Origin: Albibacterium sp963696875
GTDB taxonomy: Bacteria; Bacteroidota; Bacteroidia; Sphingobacteriales; Sphingobacteriaceae
Direction of reading: 5' to 3'
DNA: 64,000 nt
Assembly: GCA_963696875.1 (NCBI GenBank)
Contig: CAVOLQ010000002.1
Coordinates: 124,001-188,000, forward strand
Part shown: in pieces, positions 45,722 through 55,283 of the stretch
Position numbering within the stretch: the stretch's first letter is position 1
Layout of the letters: the number at the start of each line of letters is the position of its first letter
Translations under genes and position numbers: made by a program
The notes under the pieces: model-generated
Seen by the model: only the letters and a program-made list of their open reading frames with translations
The model's database searches: none
Told to the model about the DNA's origin: nothing

Positions 45722-46903
45722 ATGTTTACTCTGAGAACTCTTATTTTAACCTGTTTTGTTTTCCTTTGTTCTATAGCTAGTTCGTGGGGTATGCTGGATA
45801 CAGTTGCCAAAGTCGATCATCAATTGTCTGTCGAACTTCAATTGCGCATAGATAGTTGCCGGATAGCAACTTTGAAAAGATTGAAAATGGTACCTATGTA
45901 TAAAACTACCGCAATCCACGAAGTATCAAATGTGAATAAGGTATTTAAATTGCAAGACAGTATTCTCGCAGAAGTATTGAATGTTATCGATTCGAATGCG
46001 GGATATATTGATGAAAATATACTGCAACTTCATCAGGCTGATGCGATTGGAAGGAGCGGAGCCAATAAGCTTCGGTATTTAATGGCATACATTGCAACAA
46101 GTGAGCAAAGTGATATGAACCATATCCTTAAAGACGTCCTACCCATGGATGAAGTAGATGTTTTTCTCGATCCGTCCATTTTGATTCAATCTGATCTCTT
46201 TCTTGATTATCTTATTGAGAAGATGCGTTTTTCCTCGTTTTTACAACTAGGGAAAGACGCTGAAATGATCGACAGCTTCCCAGTAATAGAAAATAGATAC
46301 AGCGGTGCGTTAAGAGAAGCATTGACAACGAAACTATTAATCAATAGTTATTCGAGAACCAACCTAGATAAATGGACAAAAATTGCTAAAGAATCGGTTG
46401 AAAAAATAAGCGACAATCGCTATAAAGTAATAATCGAACAAAAACTAGTGCAAAATGGACTCGGAGCGAAGGTGTTTGATTTTGCGTTGCCTGATACCTC
46501 AGGGAAAGTTATTAGATTAGATGATTTTAAAGGTAAGGTAGTAATAATTGATTTTTGGTTTACTGGGTGTAGTGCCTGTAAAAGCTTGGCAATGGATTTA
46601 AAGAAAATTGCTGATGTGTATCATGGAAATGAAAATGTTGTATTCATTGGTGTATCGGTAGACAAAAATAAACAACGATGGAAAAATAGTGTTAAAAGTG
46701 GAGATTATACTGGTAAAGAAACCATAAATTTATATACAGAAGGAATGGGAGAAAATCACCCAATGATTAAATATTATAGATTTACCGGGTATCCGAGCTT
46801 GATGATAATAGATACTAATGGTAACCTTGCAGCAATACCTCCAAGACCACAAAGCGAGGAAGAAATCTTGGTATTTTTGAACATTATTGATGGACTAATA
46901 TAA
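45722..46903 (+). CDS. TlpA-like secreted thiol-disulfide oxidoreductase
   Basis: A 393-residue protein with a signal peptide (TLILTCFVFLCSIASSWG), a long alpha-helical N-terminal domain of about 240 residues, and a thioredoxin/AhpC-TSA-like domain at the C-terminus. This starts FDFALPDTSGKVIRLDDFKG and carries the redox motif CSAC at residues 283-286 (WFTGCSACKS), the cis-Pro loop GYPSLMIID and no obvious loss. Such proteins commonly accompany SusCD pairs in Sphingobacteriaceae and keep periplasmic cysteines reduced. It closes the operon; a hairpin starts inside the last bases. Confidence 0.88.
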   Translation: MFTLRTLILTCFVFLCSIASSWGMLDTVAKVDHQLSVELQLRIDSCRIATLKRLKMVPMYKTTAIHEVSNVNKVFKLQDSILAEVLNVIDSNAGYIDENILQLHQADAIGRSGANKLRYLMAYIATSEQSDMNHILKDVLPMDEVDVFLDPSILIQSDLFLDYLIEKMRFSSFLQLGKDAEMIDSFPVIENRYSGALREALTTKLLINSYSRTNLDKWTKIAKESVEKISDNRYKVIIEQKLVQNGLGAKVFDFALPDTSGKVIRLDDFKGKVVIIDFWFTGCSACKSLAMDLKKIADVYHGNENVVFIGVSVDKNKQRWKNSVKSGDYTGKETINLYTEGMGENHPMIKYYRFTGYPSLMIIDTNGNLAAIPPRPQSEEEILVFLNIIDGLI

Positions 46904-46932
46904 GTTGCATGGCAGAAAACTACCCATGCAAC
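46904..46932. terminator. Perfect hairpin between convergent genes
   Basis: GTTGCATGG and CCATGCAAC form a 9-bp perfect stem with an 11-base loop. It sits right at the end of the TlpA-like gene and 23 bases from the end of the convergent DUF6520-like gene. There is no T-run, so it is a weak or structural terminator serving both strands. Confidence 0.5.
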
Positions 46933-46955
46933 CTATATGCAACAGTATCTACAGA

Positions 46956-47243
46956 TTAGGGAATCCACATTAGGCCTTCTGTGCTCGCTACCGGATCAAA
47001 ATGAGAAGGTTCATTAGGATCGGGATTTTCTCTATTGGCCGTATAACTACAAAAGCCACTAGCAGGTATACATCTTCCACTAGTTGACTTTTCGAGATAT
47101 TGGTCGGTTTCACTATCAAGATAGTATTCTACCGCTATTATCTCTGCCTCTTCAGCTTTAAAAGAAGAGCCTAAGAAGAATATACCGAATGCAATTGCAA
47201 ATACTGCGATGACACTTAGCCACGCTTTTTTTGAACTGGTCAT
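46956..47243 (-). CDS. DUF6520-like small exported protein
   Basis: A 95-residue protein when started at ATG 47243 (MTSSKKAWLSVIAVFAIAFG), which gives a clean signal-like hydrophobic segment; an in-frame ATG 43 codons earlier overlaps the previous gene and adds no conserved text. The mature part ends with TSGRCIPASGFCSYTANREN and has two cysteines that could form a disulfide. The pattern matches small Bacteroidota proteins classed as DUF6520, whose role is unknown. It starts directly after the stop of the 111-residue membrane protein. Confidence 0.6.
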   Translation of the reverse strand: MTSSKKAWLSVIAVFAIAFGIFFLGSSFKAEEAEIIAVEYYLDSETDQYLEKSTSGRCIPASGFCSYTANRENPDPNEPSHFDPVASTEGLMWIP

Positions 47244-47244
47244 T

Positions 47245-47580
47245 TTAATTTCTTTTAAATATAAAAAATCTATTATTGTTGTCGTTAAGGTAGACCTCCC
47301 GATAAAGCATGTCTGCTTCAGCCCAGGCTTTATCATGTCTTGACCCAATACGGCCGAACCGGAACAATGCAAATCTTTCTCGAAAAACCATCCGGTACAA
47401 TAAACGCATAAGGGTTGGTGGTACGTAATAAAGCAAATAAAAGGGAACGATGAAAACTAAAATTATCAGGCATACGTAGCCTTGCAAGACCATAAAGGTT
47501 AGCAATGCTAATGAGCTTTCCAACCAACGATGGAAAGCTTCATGCAGTAATTGTGTGATTTGTGTTTTCAATTGTCCCAT
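47245..47580 (-). CDS. Hypothetical small membrane protein
   Basis: A 111-residue protein with one long or two short hydrophobic segments (ALLTFMVLQGYVCLIILVFI, VPFYLLYYVPPTLM) between an amphipathic N-terminus and a basic, aromatic C-terminus. It is not recognised. It is one base from the DUF6520-like start, so the two genes form an operon on the - strand. Confidence 0.5.
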   Translation of the reverse strand: MGQLKTQITQLLHEAFHRWLESSLALLTFMVLQGYVCLIILVFIVPFYLLYYVPPTLMRLLYRMVFRERFALFRFGRIGSRHDKAWAEADMLYREVYLNDNNNRFFIFKRN

Positions 47581-47671
47581 TTAATTTATTGTTTTGCCAC
47601 CTGCAACGCCGGCCTCGCCGGAGCTGCCCCTGGGTGATTGTTAGTACACATATCGCTGTGCTTGCGTCCCT

Positions 47672-47797
47672 AGCATCTGGTCCGGGAAAATAGTTTCCAG
47701 TACCGCCGGTTTAGGCATAGATAGCGGTTAAAATAAGGGGCCCGCTGTCTTAGCTCCAGATGCTTTGCGCCGGGGAAGGGCGCTATGAACCGGTACT
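47672..47797. ncRNA. Weak candidate structured element in a 473-base gap
   Basis: In the gap 47581-48053, AGCATCTGG 47672-47680 can pair with CCAGATGCT 47756-47764 (9 bp), AGTACCG 47699-47705 with CGGTACT 47791-47797 (7 bp, crossing the first), AGCGG with CCGCT (47723-47746), and GCGCC with GGCGC (47767-47783). No gene is visible. It may be an RNA leader on the - strand or a decayed element. Near 47885-47915 a further hairpin, GGCAATAGC/GCTAAAGCC, is possible. Confidence 0.3.
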
Positions 47798-48053
47798 CCC
47801 CAATGTTTTTTTGGCGGGTTTTAGCCCACTTATCTTTTGAATTATCGTATTTATGTATTTTTCATTTTAGTCGTTTTTAAAAAAGCCGGCAATAGCTTTA
47901 TTGCTAAAGCCAGCCACCACATGAACACTTATTATCTTATGGTTACTCTACCTATCATATTCGTGGTACCAAAGATAAGTCAAGTATGATCTGAACATGT
48001 GGAAGAAACGGCTCCAAATAGGAGGAAAAAACGGCATAGTATATATACTATTG

Positions 48054-49058
48054 CTACTTGTAGCGTTTCCTGTATTCGCTAGGTGACATATTAAAATGGA
48101 TTCGAAACTGTTTTTGAAAGGTATTTAAATTGTAATTCACGGTATAGGCAATATTGCTAATGGTTTCTTCCGTTTCTAAAAGAAGGTTTTCCGCTCTTTC
48201 CATTCGCTTTTTTGTGATAAAAGATTTTAAACTATGCTTATATGCCGCTTGGTGCTGGCGCCTTAATTGGCGTAGTCCTATTTTATAGTGTTGCGCTACC
48301 TCCGTAATGGGCGGTGCATGTCCTTCAGAGATCTGCTTTTTATAATAGCCCCGGATCTGTAACAATGTTTCCTGCATGTTTCGGCTCATCGGTATACCGT
48401 TCTTCTTTAGATCTTCCCGGCTGATCAAAACCAGCCTTATTATGTGCGGATATATTTTTGAATCCATCAGCATTTCGCCGAAATTGGGCATGGTAAGCAA
48501 ATGCAAGATTTCTTTTCGGATTTCATCATGGAAGGAAAGCACCTTTGTGCTGTTATAACGGTCTTTTTTATGTTGCAGATAATTGATCAGTTTTTGGTAA
48601 TGGGTGGGTTCTGTTACCGGATGGCGCTGAAGCCAACTGGAATTGACAACAAAAAGGAACAGGATATGCAGGCCAGGATCAACGGTAACCTCGTATTCCC
48701 TTGGTGGGCTGTAGAACAGGCTATATTCATCCTCGTTTAGATGATCCAAAAAGCCATTTTGTTCCGTACCCTTTGGGTAGGGAACAATTTTTATGTTTCC
48801 ATTTAACAGATAGAGCCAAAATAGATCTGACACGGTAATCTGGATAATGAAGCTGAATCTTTCTTTGGCCGTGATTTCGATAAGACTCAGATAGGCATCT
48901 TTGGCATCGTGGTCTTGTATGACAATGCGAAAGATATTGTTTTGCCAGTACTCGTTTTTTGTATAGGGAATGCGGTACCGGCAATTGGCCGGTGCGCCAT
49001 TTCTGCGTATGGCATCGGAGAATTGTGTTTTTAAATCAATAGATACTGGATGTTCCAT
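48054..49058 (-). CDS. AraC-family transcriptional regulator
   Basis: A 334-residue regulator. The C-terminal 95 residues hold two helix-turn-helix units: EVAQHYKIGLRQLRRQHQAA and ISNIAYTVNYNLNTFQKQFR, ending in NMSPSEYRKRY. The N-terminal 230 residues have no clear AraC-binding cupin motif but look beta-rich (RFSFIIQITVSDLFWLYLLN) and could sense a ligand. It faces away from the LytTR gene. The 408-base divergent region 49059-49466 contains the LytTR promoter and nothing else that I can name. Target genes unknown. Confidence 0.85.
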   Translation of the reverse strand: MEHPVSIDLKTQFSDAIRRNGAPANCRYRIPYTKNEYWQNNIFRIVIQDHDAKDAYLSLIEITAKERFSFIIQITVSDLFWLYLLNGNIKIVPYPKGTEQNGFLDHLNEDEYSLFYSPPREYEVTVDPGLHILFLFVVNSSWLQRHPVTEPTHYQKLINYLQHKKDRYNSTKVLSFHDEIRKEILHLLTMPNFGEMLMDSKIYPHIIRLVLISREDLKKNGIPMSRNMQETLLQIRGYYKKQISEGHAPPITEVAQHYKIGLRQLRRQHQAAYKHSLKSFITKKRMERAENLLLETEETISNIAYTVNYNLNTFQKQFRIHFNMSPSEYRKRYK

Positions 49059-49398
49059 GTGTGATGTGGTTTGTATTGCCTTTTGATCTTTTCATGGCTT
49101 ACTAACGATGAATCAATAGGCAAGGAGTTTACGGGTTGGTTTAGGGTATGTACTTCGGTTTTGGTTTCTAGATAGGGGTAACAATAGCATGCAATGTTCA
49201 AGGCGTTCATTATCTCGGAAAATAAATAAAGGTTAAGAAATAGCGCAATGCTTTTTTGATGAAGATGAGAAATTGAACCTCACCCAAAAAATCTATTCCA
49301 TATACGGTAGGCTTCCGGGGATATTCGGTCAATTCCTGGTGATTTTCGGTAAATGAAGAAAGCAGATTTCTAATGATTTATGCCTTCATTATGTAACA

Positions 49399-49431
49399 TT
49401 TTTGAATTCAATGTATTATTCATTATGTTTA
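49399..49431 (+). promoter_or_regulatory. Bacteroidota-type promoter for the LytTR gene
   Basis: TTTTTG at 49399-49404 and TATGTTTA at 49424-49431 are 19 bases apart, the spacing of the -33/-7 consensus; the -7 box deviates only in its last base. The start codon follows 36 bases downstream. Confidence 0.5.
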
Positions 49432-49466
49432 AAGGCAATTAATTGTGGCAATAAATTGTTTTTATT

Positions 49467-50186
49467 ATGGTATTTACTGCGATAGTCGTTGACAATGATT
49501 ATTTCGTATTGAAGCAGCTGGAAAAATTACTGAATTCCAACAAAGAAATTGACCTAAGAGCCAGCTTTTCGAATGGAGAAGACGCTTTAGAGAATTTAAG
49601 GACAGAGGGTTCAGTGGACATTATATTTTCGGCTATTGAAATGGGTGAACAGTCGGGATTGGAACTGGCAAAAATATTTTTGGAATATGCCGACTTTCTG
49701 GTGTTTATAACTGAACATGAACAATATGCCAAGCAAGCTTATCGAGTGGGAGCACTGGGTTATCTATTGAAGCCGGTAACCGTGGAGGACATAAAAGCCC
49801 AAATAAAAACTTTTGCCCAAATAGGTAACGTTGCCTTGCAGAAAAAGAAAGCTCAAAACTTCATAGCTGTATTTAATGGAACGACGAAGGTTCTGAAAGT
49901 GATTGATTTGGTGGATGTTTTTTCTATAGTTAGCAATGAGAATTACATAAACGTCAATACGGAAAAAGAAAGCTGGTTGGCGAAGAACACCATGAAAAGT
50001 GCAGAGAAAAGGTTTTGTCATAAGGGTAGGTTCATTAGGATCAGCCAGTCTGTAATCATTTCCATTAACAAAATAGACCGGGTGCTAGCGAACAGAAAAG
50101 TTATTTTGAACAATGGCACCGAGTTTTTAATTACCAGGCGCTATCGCCAAGCTTTTCAGGAGGCATTGTCCAGAACTTATTTATAA
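49467..50186 (+). CDS. LytTR-domain regulator with degenerate (pseudo-) receiver
   Basis: A 239-residue protein with an N-terminal receiver fold (1-118) and a C-terminal LytTR DNA-binding domain (about 140-239: VDVFSIVSNENYINVNTEKE, RFIRISQSVIISINKIDRV, EFLITRRYRQAFQEAL). In the receiver, VDND, the Thr in FITEH and the Lys in YLLKPV are kept. The phosphoacceptor position, normally FLDI, reads FSAI, so Asp is replaced by Ala56, and the usual MP is MG. It therefore cannot be phosphorylated in the standard way. It lies 215 bases before a SusC gene and is a natural candidate to control that operon. No sensor kinase is nearby. Confidence 0.88.
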   Translation: MVFTAIVVDNDYFVLKQLEKLLNSNKEIDLRASFSNGEDALENLRTEGSVDIIFSAIEMGEQSGLELAKIFLEYADFLVFITEHEQYAKQAYRVGALGYLLKPVTVEDIKAQIKTFAQIGNVALQKKKAQNFIAVFNGTTKVLKVIDLVDVFSIVSNENYINVNTEKESWLAKNTMKSAEKRFCHKGRFIRISQSVIISINKIDRVLANRKVILNNGTEFLITRRYRQAFQEALSRTYL

Positions 50187-50401
50187 AAATTGTGCTATGA
50201 AGAAGCGCATATCTCCGCAAGTAGATTAGGTATTACTGTAACAGACTATTTATTTGTTTATAATTTAATATAACTCTAATGTTCAGTTTATTTTGATAGG
50301 TTTTCTTTGCCGAAGATAAAACTAAAGCTCTCCTGATGATCAAAGGAGGAAGAAGTTTTTGTCAAAGTTAAATTAAAATTAACCTAAACATTAGAAAAGA
50401 A

Positions 50402-53400
50402 ATGAGTAATTTATTACCAACAGCATTTGAGGTGGAGCCTCCATCTAGTAAGAGTTTTAAAAAATTACGATCACTTATTTACCCCAAAATAAGTAAAGCT
50501 GAAATGAAAATAGCAATTATGCGAATGAGCATATTTTGTTTGATGCTGGTTACAGCAAGTATAAAAGTAAGTGCTGACCCTTCTTCTCAGAAAGTAGCTA
50601 ATAAAAGTACTTTAATAAATAAAACAAAGCAAAACCAACTCATTCAAATTACCGGAGAAGTTAAAGATGAAAATGGAAATCCACTTCCTGGAGTAAGTAT
50701 ACAAGTCAAGGGAAGCTCAAATGGTACTGTTTCAGATTATAGTGGGCGTTATACGTTAAATGTAGAAGACAATAACGCATTATTGGTTTTTAGTTTTATT
50801 GGATTTGTGCCACAGGAAATTCCAGTATTAAATCAACGTGTAATCGATATTACCTTAATTGAAGATGTATCAAATTTAGAAGAGGTTGTAGTAACTGCGA
50901 TAGGAATACGTCAACAAAAGCGTAAAATTGGCTATGCAACTCAAGAAGTAAAGGCCGAAGTTTTGGCTGAAGCAAAAACCATGAATTTAGGGAGTGCTTT
51001 AACCGGGCAGGTAGCCGGTCTTACCGTGAGCAATCCGACTGGTATTTTTCAAAAACCTTCCTTTTCTTTACGTGGCAAAAATCCATTAATCGTTTTAGAT
51101 GGTATTCCTATAGAAACAGATTTCTTTGATATATCAAGTGAAGATATTGAAAATATAAATGTTCTTAAAGGAACTGCCGCCTCAGCACTTTATGGAGCAA
51201 GAGGTAAAAATGGCGCAATATTAATTACTAGTAAAAGCGCTAAAAGCGATAAGCTGGAAATTAATGTTAATACCAACAATATGGTTACTGCAGGCTTTAC
51301 CGTTTTCCCAGAAACCCAAACGGAGTATGGTAACGGTTCTAATGGCCAATATGAGTTTTGGGATGGAGCAGACGGTGGTATCTCTGATGGAGATATGATA
51401 TGGGGCCCAAAATTTGGAAAAGGAGTTAAACTTCCTCAGTGGAACAGCCCCATTAAGGATAAACAAACAGGCGAAATAATCCCTTGGTGGGGAGATGTGT
51501 CAGGCACCATGTACGATAATAAGTCCCGTTATGAACGCATACCTACAGATTGGGTAAGACATGACAATCTGAACGATTTCTTAGGAACCGGAATTGTTAC
51601 CGATAATGCATTATCTGTAGCCTATAAAGGAGAAAAAGCAAGTTTTTATGCTTCCGGAAAATATGCTAATCAAAAAGGACAAGTGCCAAACACTTCCTTA
51701 ACGACAGGGGGGCTCAACTTTAATTCATCGTTTTATTTAAGGGATAATTTACAGTTAGATGCAGCGCTGTCATACAATAAGGTTACTTCGCCTAATTATC
51801 CTCGATATGGTTATGGGCCCAAAAATCACATGTATATTATTTTAATCTGGATGGGAGATGATGTAAACGGTAAAGAGTTGAAAGAGCACATGTATGTGCC
51901 TGGTCAAGAGGGGTACAGACAGGCTAATCACAATTATGCATGGTATAACAATCCCTATTTTGCTGCCTATGAACTGGAGCAAAAGTTGAATCGTGATGTG
52001 TTAACAGGCCGAACTACATTAAATTGGAAAGTGTTGCCTAATCTGAATCTACAAGGTCGTGCTTCTCTTAGAGAAAATAAAACCTTTGAAGATATGAAAA
52101 GCCCTAAATCGTATATGAATTATGGTGATTCAAGAAATGGTGATTATAAATTATGGAATAAAGCACAAGTCAATATTGATGTAGACTTTTTGGCTTCTTT
52201 CAATCAACGGTTGTCTTCTAAGGCCGATTTAACATTAAATGCTGGTGCTTCTACACTGGGACGAACATTTAGGGAAGATTATCAATCAAGTGATGGTTTG
52301 ATCGTTCCCTATGTTTATAGCTTAAACAATACTCAAGGGCCGGTACAGGCGACAAATTATTTTCAAGAGAAATCTGTGCGAAGCGTATATGGTACCGCGA
52401 ATTTAGATCTATTTAATTCAGTGTTTTTAAACTTCTCGGCAAGAAATGACTGGTCCTCAACCTTGCCTACAGGTGGAAATTCATATTTTTATCCAGGTGC
52501 ATCCATTAGTACCATTCTTTCTGATTACATAAAGATGCCCCGAGCCATTGATTTTGTTAAACTCTATTCTTCATGGGCGCAGGTTTCTAGTGATTTAGAA
52601 CCCTACAGTATTTATTCTACCTATACGAAAGGCGTAACTTATGGTTCCACACCATCTGTCGGGTATCCATCAGGAATTATTAATCCAAATATCCAGCCTG
52701 AGAAATCAACTTCTTATGAAATAGGTTTGGCTACTTCATTCGCTAAAAACCGATTATCCTTTGATCTTGCTTATTACAATATTATCGACGAAAACCAGAT
52801 TATTGATTTAAGCATTTCTCAAGCCTCCGGCTTCGCTAGTCGTAAAGTAAACGGAAACGTTTATAGTACCAATGGCTTTGAAGTTATGGCAGGCGCAAAG
52901 CCTATTGTTGGAGATCAATTTTCATGGGATATTGGTTTGAATTGGACAAGCTATGTAAAGAAGATTAATGAAATATACGATAATCAAAAGAAATTTGGGA
53001 ATTTAAAAGTAGGAGACCGGGTAGATAGTTATTATGCAACGGTTTGGCAAAAAAGTGCCGCAGGTGATTTAATTCTTAATCCTAATAGCGGCTTGCCCAT
53101 TAGAGATCCGTACCCGGCCTATATTGGTAATACGGAACCCGAGTGGAGATTTGGATTACAAAACACATTTAAAGTTAAGAATTTTACAGTCAACCTTGAC
53201 CTAGACGGGGCTTGGGGCGGCTTAATGCGATCGATAACAATTGAAAAAATGTGGTGGGGAGGTAAGCACCCTCAATCAGTAGAATATAGAGATCAGGAAT
53301 ATGCAGCAGGACATCCTGTTTATGTACCCAATGGTGTGGTTATTACAGGTGGCGAAGTAAGTAGAGATGTGAACGGGAATGTTTTATCTGATACACGTAC

Positions 53401-53725
53401 TTATCGTCCTAGTACTACAGCGGTGAACTGGCAAACCTGGAGCCAAATTTACCCTTATCAGGCTCAGGTTACGGAAGCGGAAAGTAAAAAGTTTGCAAAC
53501 GTATACGACAGAACCTTTATTAAGCTGCGTAGACTGTCTGTAGGCTACGATCTTACCAACATTATGAAAATCGGTAATGCAAAAAGTGTTAATGTTTCTA
53601 TGTACGGATACAATCTTTTGATGTGGAAGAAAATCCCTTATATAGATCCAGATTATGGTAACGATACTGATTTACAAGATCCTTCTTCTAGATACCTTGG
53701 CTTTTCGGTGAATTTAAAATTCTAG
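50402..53725 (+). CDS. SusC/RagA-family TonB-linked outer-membrane protein
   Basis: A 1107-residue SusC-like transporter. About 40 residues precede the hydrophobic signal (MRMSIFCLMLVTASIKVSA). This long cytoplasmic-looking N-terminus is common in SusC proteins of this group, though a start nearer ATG 50504-50525 is possible. Domains in order: carboxypeptidase-regulatory-like (GEVKDENGNPLPGVSIQVKG), EEVVVTAIGIRQQKRKIGYA, plug with SLRGKNPLIVLDGIPIETD, the signature NINVLKGTAASALYGARGKN and a barrel ending YLGFSVNLKF. It works with the SusD gene 52 bases downstream. The phospholipase C at the end of the operon suggests a phospholipid-, phosphocholine- or glycerophosphodiester-derived nutrient. 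Confidence 0.92.
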   Translation: MSNLLPTAFEVEPPSSKSFKKLRSLIYPKISKAEMKIAIMRMSIFCLMLVTASIKVSADPSSQKVANKSTLINKTKQNQLIQITGEVKDENGNPLPGVSIQVKGSSNGTVSDYSGRYTLNVEDNNALLVFSFIGFVPQEIPVLNQRVIDITLIEDVSNLEEVVVTAIGIRQQKRKIGYATQEVKAEVLAEAKTMNLGSALTGQVAGLTVSNPTGIFQKPSFSLRGKNPLIVLDGIPIETDFFDISSEDIENINVLKGTAASALYGARGKNGAILITSKSAKSDKLEINVNTNNMVTAGFTVFPETQTEYGNGSNGQYEFWDGADGGISDGDMIWGPKFGKGVKLPQWNSPIKDKQTGEIIPWWGDVSGTMYDNKSRYERIPTDWVRHDNLNDFLGTGIVTDNALSVAYKGEKASFYASGKYANQKGQVPNTSLTTGGLNFNSSFYLRDNLQLDAALSYNKVTSPNYPRYGYGPKNHMYIILIWMGDDVNGKELKEHMYVPGQEGYRQANHNYAWYNNPYFAAYELEQKLNRDVLTGRTTLNWKVLPNLNLQGRASLRENKTFEDMKSPKSYMNYGDSRNGDYKLWNKAQVNIDVDFLASFNQRLSSKADLTLNAGASTLGRTFREDYQSSDGLIVPYVYSLNNTQGPVQATNYFQEKSVRSVYGTANLDLFNSVFLNFSARNDWSSTLPTGGNSYFYPGASISTILSDYIKMPRAIDFVKLYSSWAQVSSDLEPYSIYSTYTKGVTYGSTPSVGYPSGIINPNIQPEKSTSYEIGLATSFAKNRLSFDLAYYNIIDENQIIDLSISQASGFASRKVNGNVYSTNGFEVMAGAKPIVGDQFSWDIGLNWTSYVKKINEIYDNQKKFGNLKVGDRVDSYYATVWQKSAAGDLILNPNSGLPIRDPYPAYIGNTEPEWRFGLQNTFKVKNFTVNLDLDGAWGGLMRSITIEKMWWGGKHPQSVEYRDQEYAAGHPVYVPNGVVITGGEVSRDVNGNVLSDTRTYRPSTTAVNWQTWSQIYPYQAQVTEAESKKFANVYDRTFIKLRRLSVGYDLTNIMKIGNAKSVNVSMYGYNLLMWKKIPYIDPDYGNDTDLQDPSSRYLGFSVNLKF

Positions 53726-53777
53726 TTTAAAGCCAAGAAATAAAACAATTGACTCAATAGAATACTGCAAAAAAATC

Positions 53778-55265
53778 ATGAAAAAAATAATATATAGTGC
53801 TATAGCAATCCTTTTCTGCTTCGCTTCATGCAAGCGTTTAGATGATATTAATATAGATCCTAACCGTCCTACAGAAACGCATCCGCAGTTACAGCTTACT
53901 AAGGTACAATGGGACGCTTTTCGATCTTTCCAAGGTACAGGTCCACTTTATGCAATAAAGATGTTGGTTCAAACGGACGGGGAAAATAGTAATCAATACT
54001 TTCACTGGAATCGGGGTAGCTTCGATCCGTTTTACAATTTGCGCGACGTTACAAAAATGGCTGAAGAGGCCGCCCGAATAGATGATAATCGCTATATTGC
54101 CTTGGCGAAATTTTTTAGAGCGTATTATTTTTACAACCTCACACTAACATTTGGAGACATCCCTTATTCTGCAGCATTGAAAGGTGAATCAACTGATGGT
54201 TATGTGCCTCCAACATACGATAATCAAAAACAGGTTTTTATGGGAATTTTGGCAGATCTTGCAGAAGCCGATGAATTGCTAAAAGATCAAAATGGACTAA
54301 TAGCCGGTGATATAATTTATAAAGGGGATAGTTTTAAGTGGAGAAAATTGATCAATGCATTCCGCCTCAAAGTATTGATAACCCTTTCACATAAAGAGGG
54401 TGATTCTGATTTGAAGATAAAAAGCACCTTTGCTCAAATTGTTCAAAATGGACCTTTATTGGGTGCTGATGGTATAGATGACGGTCAGTTAATTTTCTTC
54501 AACCAAGAAGGAAATCGTTACCCAGAGTTTAATTCAAGCAGCTACGGATCTGGAATGTATATCGACGAAACATTTATTAATCGTTTACAGGAACGCAGGG
54601 ATCCCAGATTATTCGTGTTCTTTACTCAAACGAGATTGGCCCAAGAAGAAGGTAAAGCTATTGATGATTTTACCTCCTATGATGGTGGAGACCCTGCCGC
54701 ACCTTATGCCGAGGTAAATTTAAAAGCTGCCGCCGGTAAAACGTCTAAGGTATTAGAGCGCTACTACCAAGATCCAACAAATGAACCTTTTGTATTAATG
54801 GGCTATGCTGAGCAACAATTAATTTTGGCAGAAGCTTCCGTAAGAGGATGGATACCGGGTGATGCAAAAACCTATTACGATTCAGGAGTGCGTGCGTCTT
54901 TTAAGTTTTATGAAACCTATGCCAAGGGTTTAGCTAACTACATTTCTGCAGATAAGGCAACGGAGTACCTAGCGAATCCTTTGGTGGATTTTTCTAATTC
55001 AACTAGTTCGGATGAGAAAATTGAACGTATCATTATGCAAAAATACCTGAGGTCCTTTTTACAAGGTGGATGGTCGGCGTTCTATGACCAATTGAGAACA
55101 GGCTATCCAGCTTTTCGAAGACCAGCAGGGGTAAGCGTTCCTTATCGGTGGATGTACCCACAATCAGAATATAATTACAATTCAGAAAATGTTTCTGAGG
55201 CTATCCGTAATCAGTTCGGGGAAGGAAATGATAACATTAATCAAAAAACTTGGTGGCTTAAATAA
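53778..55265 (+). CDS. SusD-like lipoprotein
   Basis: A 495-residue surface lipoprotein with lipobox AILFCFASC, then KRLDDINIDPNRPTETHPQL typical of the SusD-like-2 branch. TPR-like helical text (YIALAKFFRAYYFYNLTLTF, KWRKLINAFRLKVLITLSHK) and FVLMGYAEQQLILAEASVRG follow. It is the ligand-binding partner of the preceding SusC. The phospholipase C gene starts 18 bases after its stop, so all three are one operon. Confidence 0.92.
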   Translation: MKKIIYSAIAILFCFASCKRLDDINIDPNRPTETHPQLQLTKVQWDAFRSFQGTGPLYAIKMLVQTDGENSNQYFHWNRGSFDPFYNLRDVTKMAEEAARIDDNRYIALAKFFRAYYFYNLTLTFGDIPYSAALKGESTDGYVPPTYDNQKQVFMGILADLAEADELLKDQNGLIAGDIIYKGDSFKWRKLINAFRLKVLITLSHKEGDSDLKIKSTFAQIVQNGPLLGADGIDDGQLIFFNQEGNRYPEFNSSSYGSGMYIDETFINRLQERRDPRLFVFFTQTRLAQEEGKAIDDFTSYDGGDPAAPYAEVNLKAAAGKTSKVLERYYQDPTNEPFVLMGYAEQQLILAEASVRGWIPGDAKTYYDSGVRASFKFYETYAKGLANYISADKATEYLANPLVDFSNSTSSDEKIERIIMQKYLRSFLQGGWSAFYDQLRTGYPAFRRPAGVSVPYRWMYPQSEYNYNSENVSEAIRNQFGEGNDNINQKTWWLK

Positions 55266-55283
55266 TCAAAATAAGAATTGACA

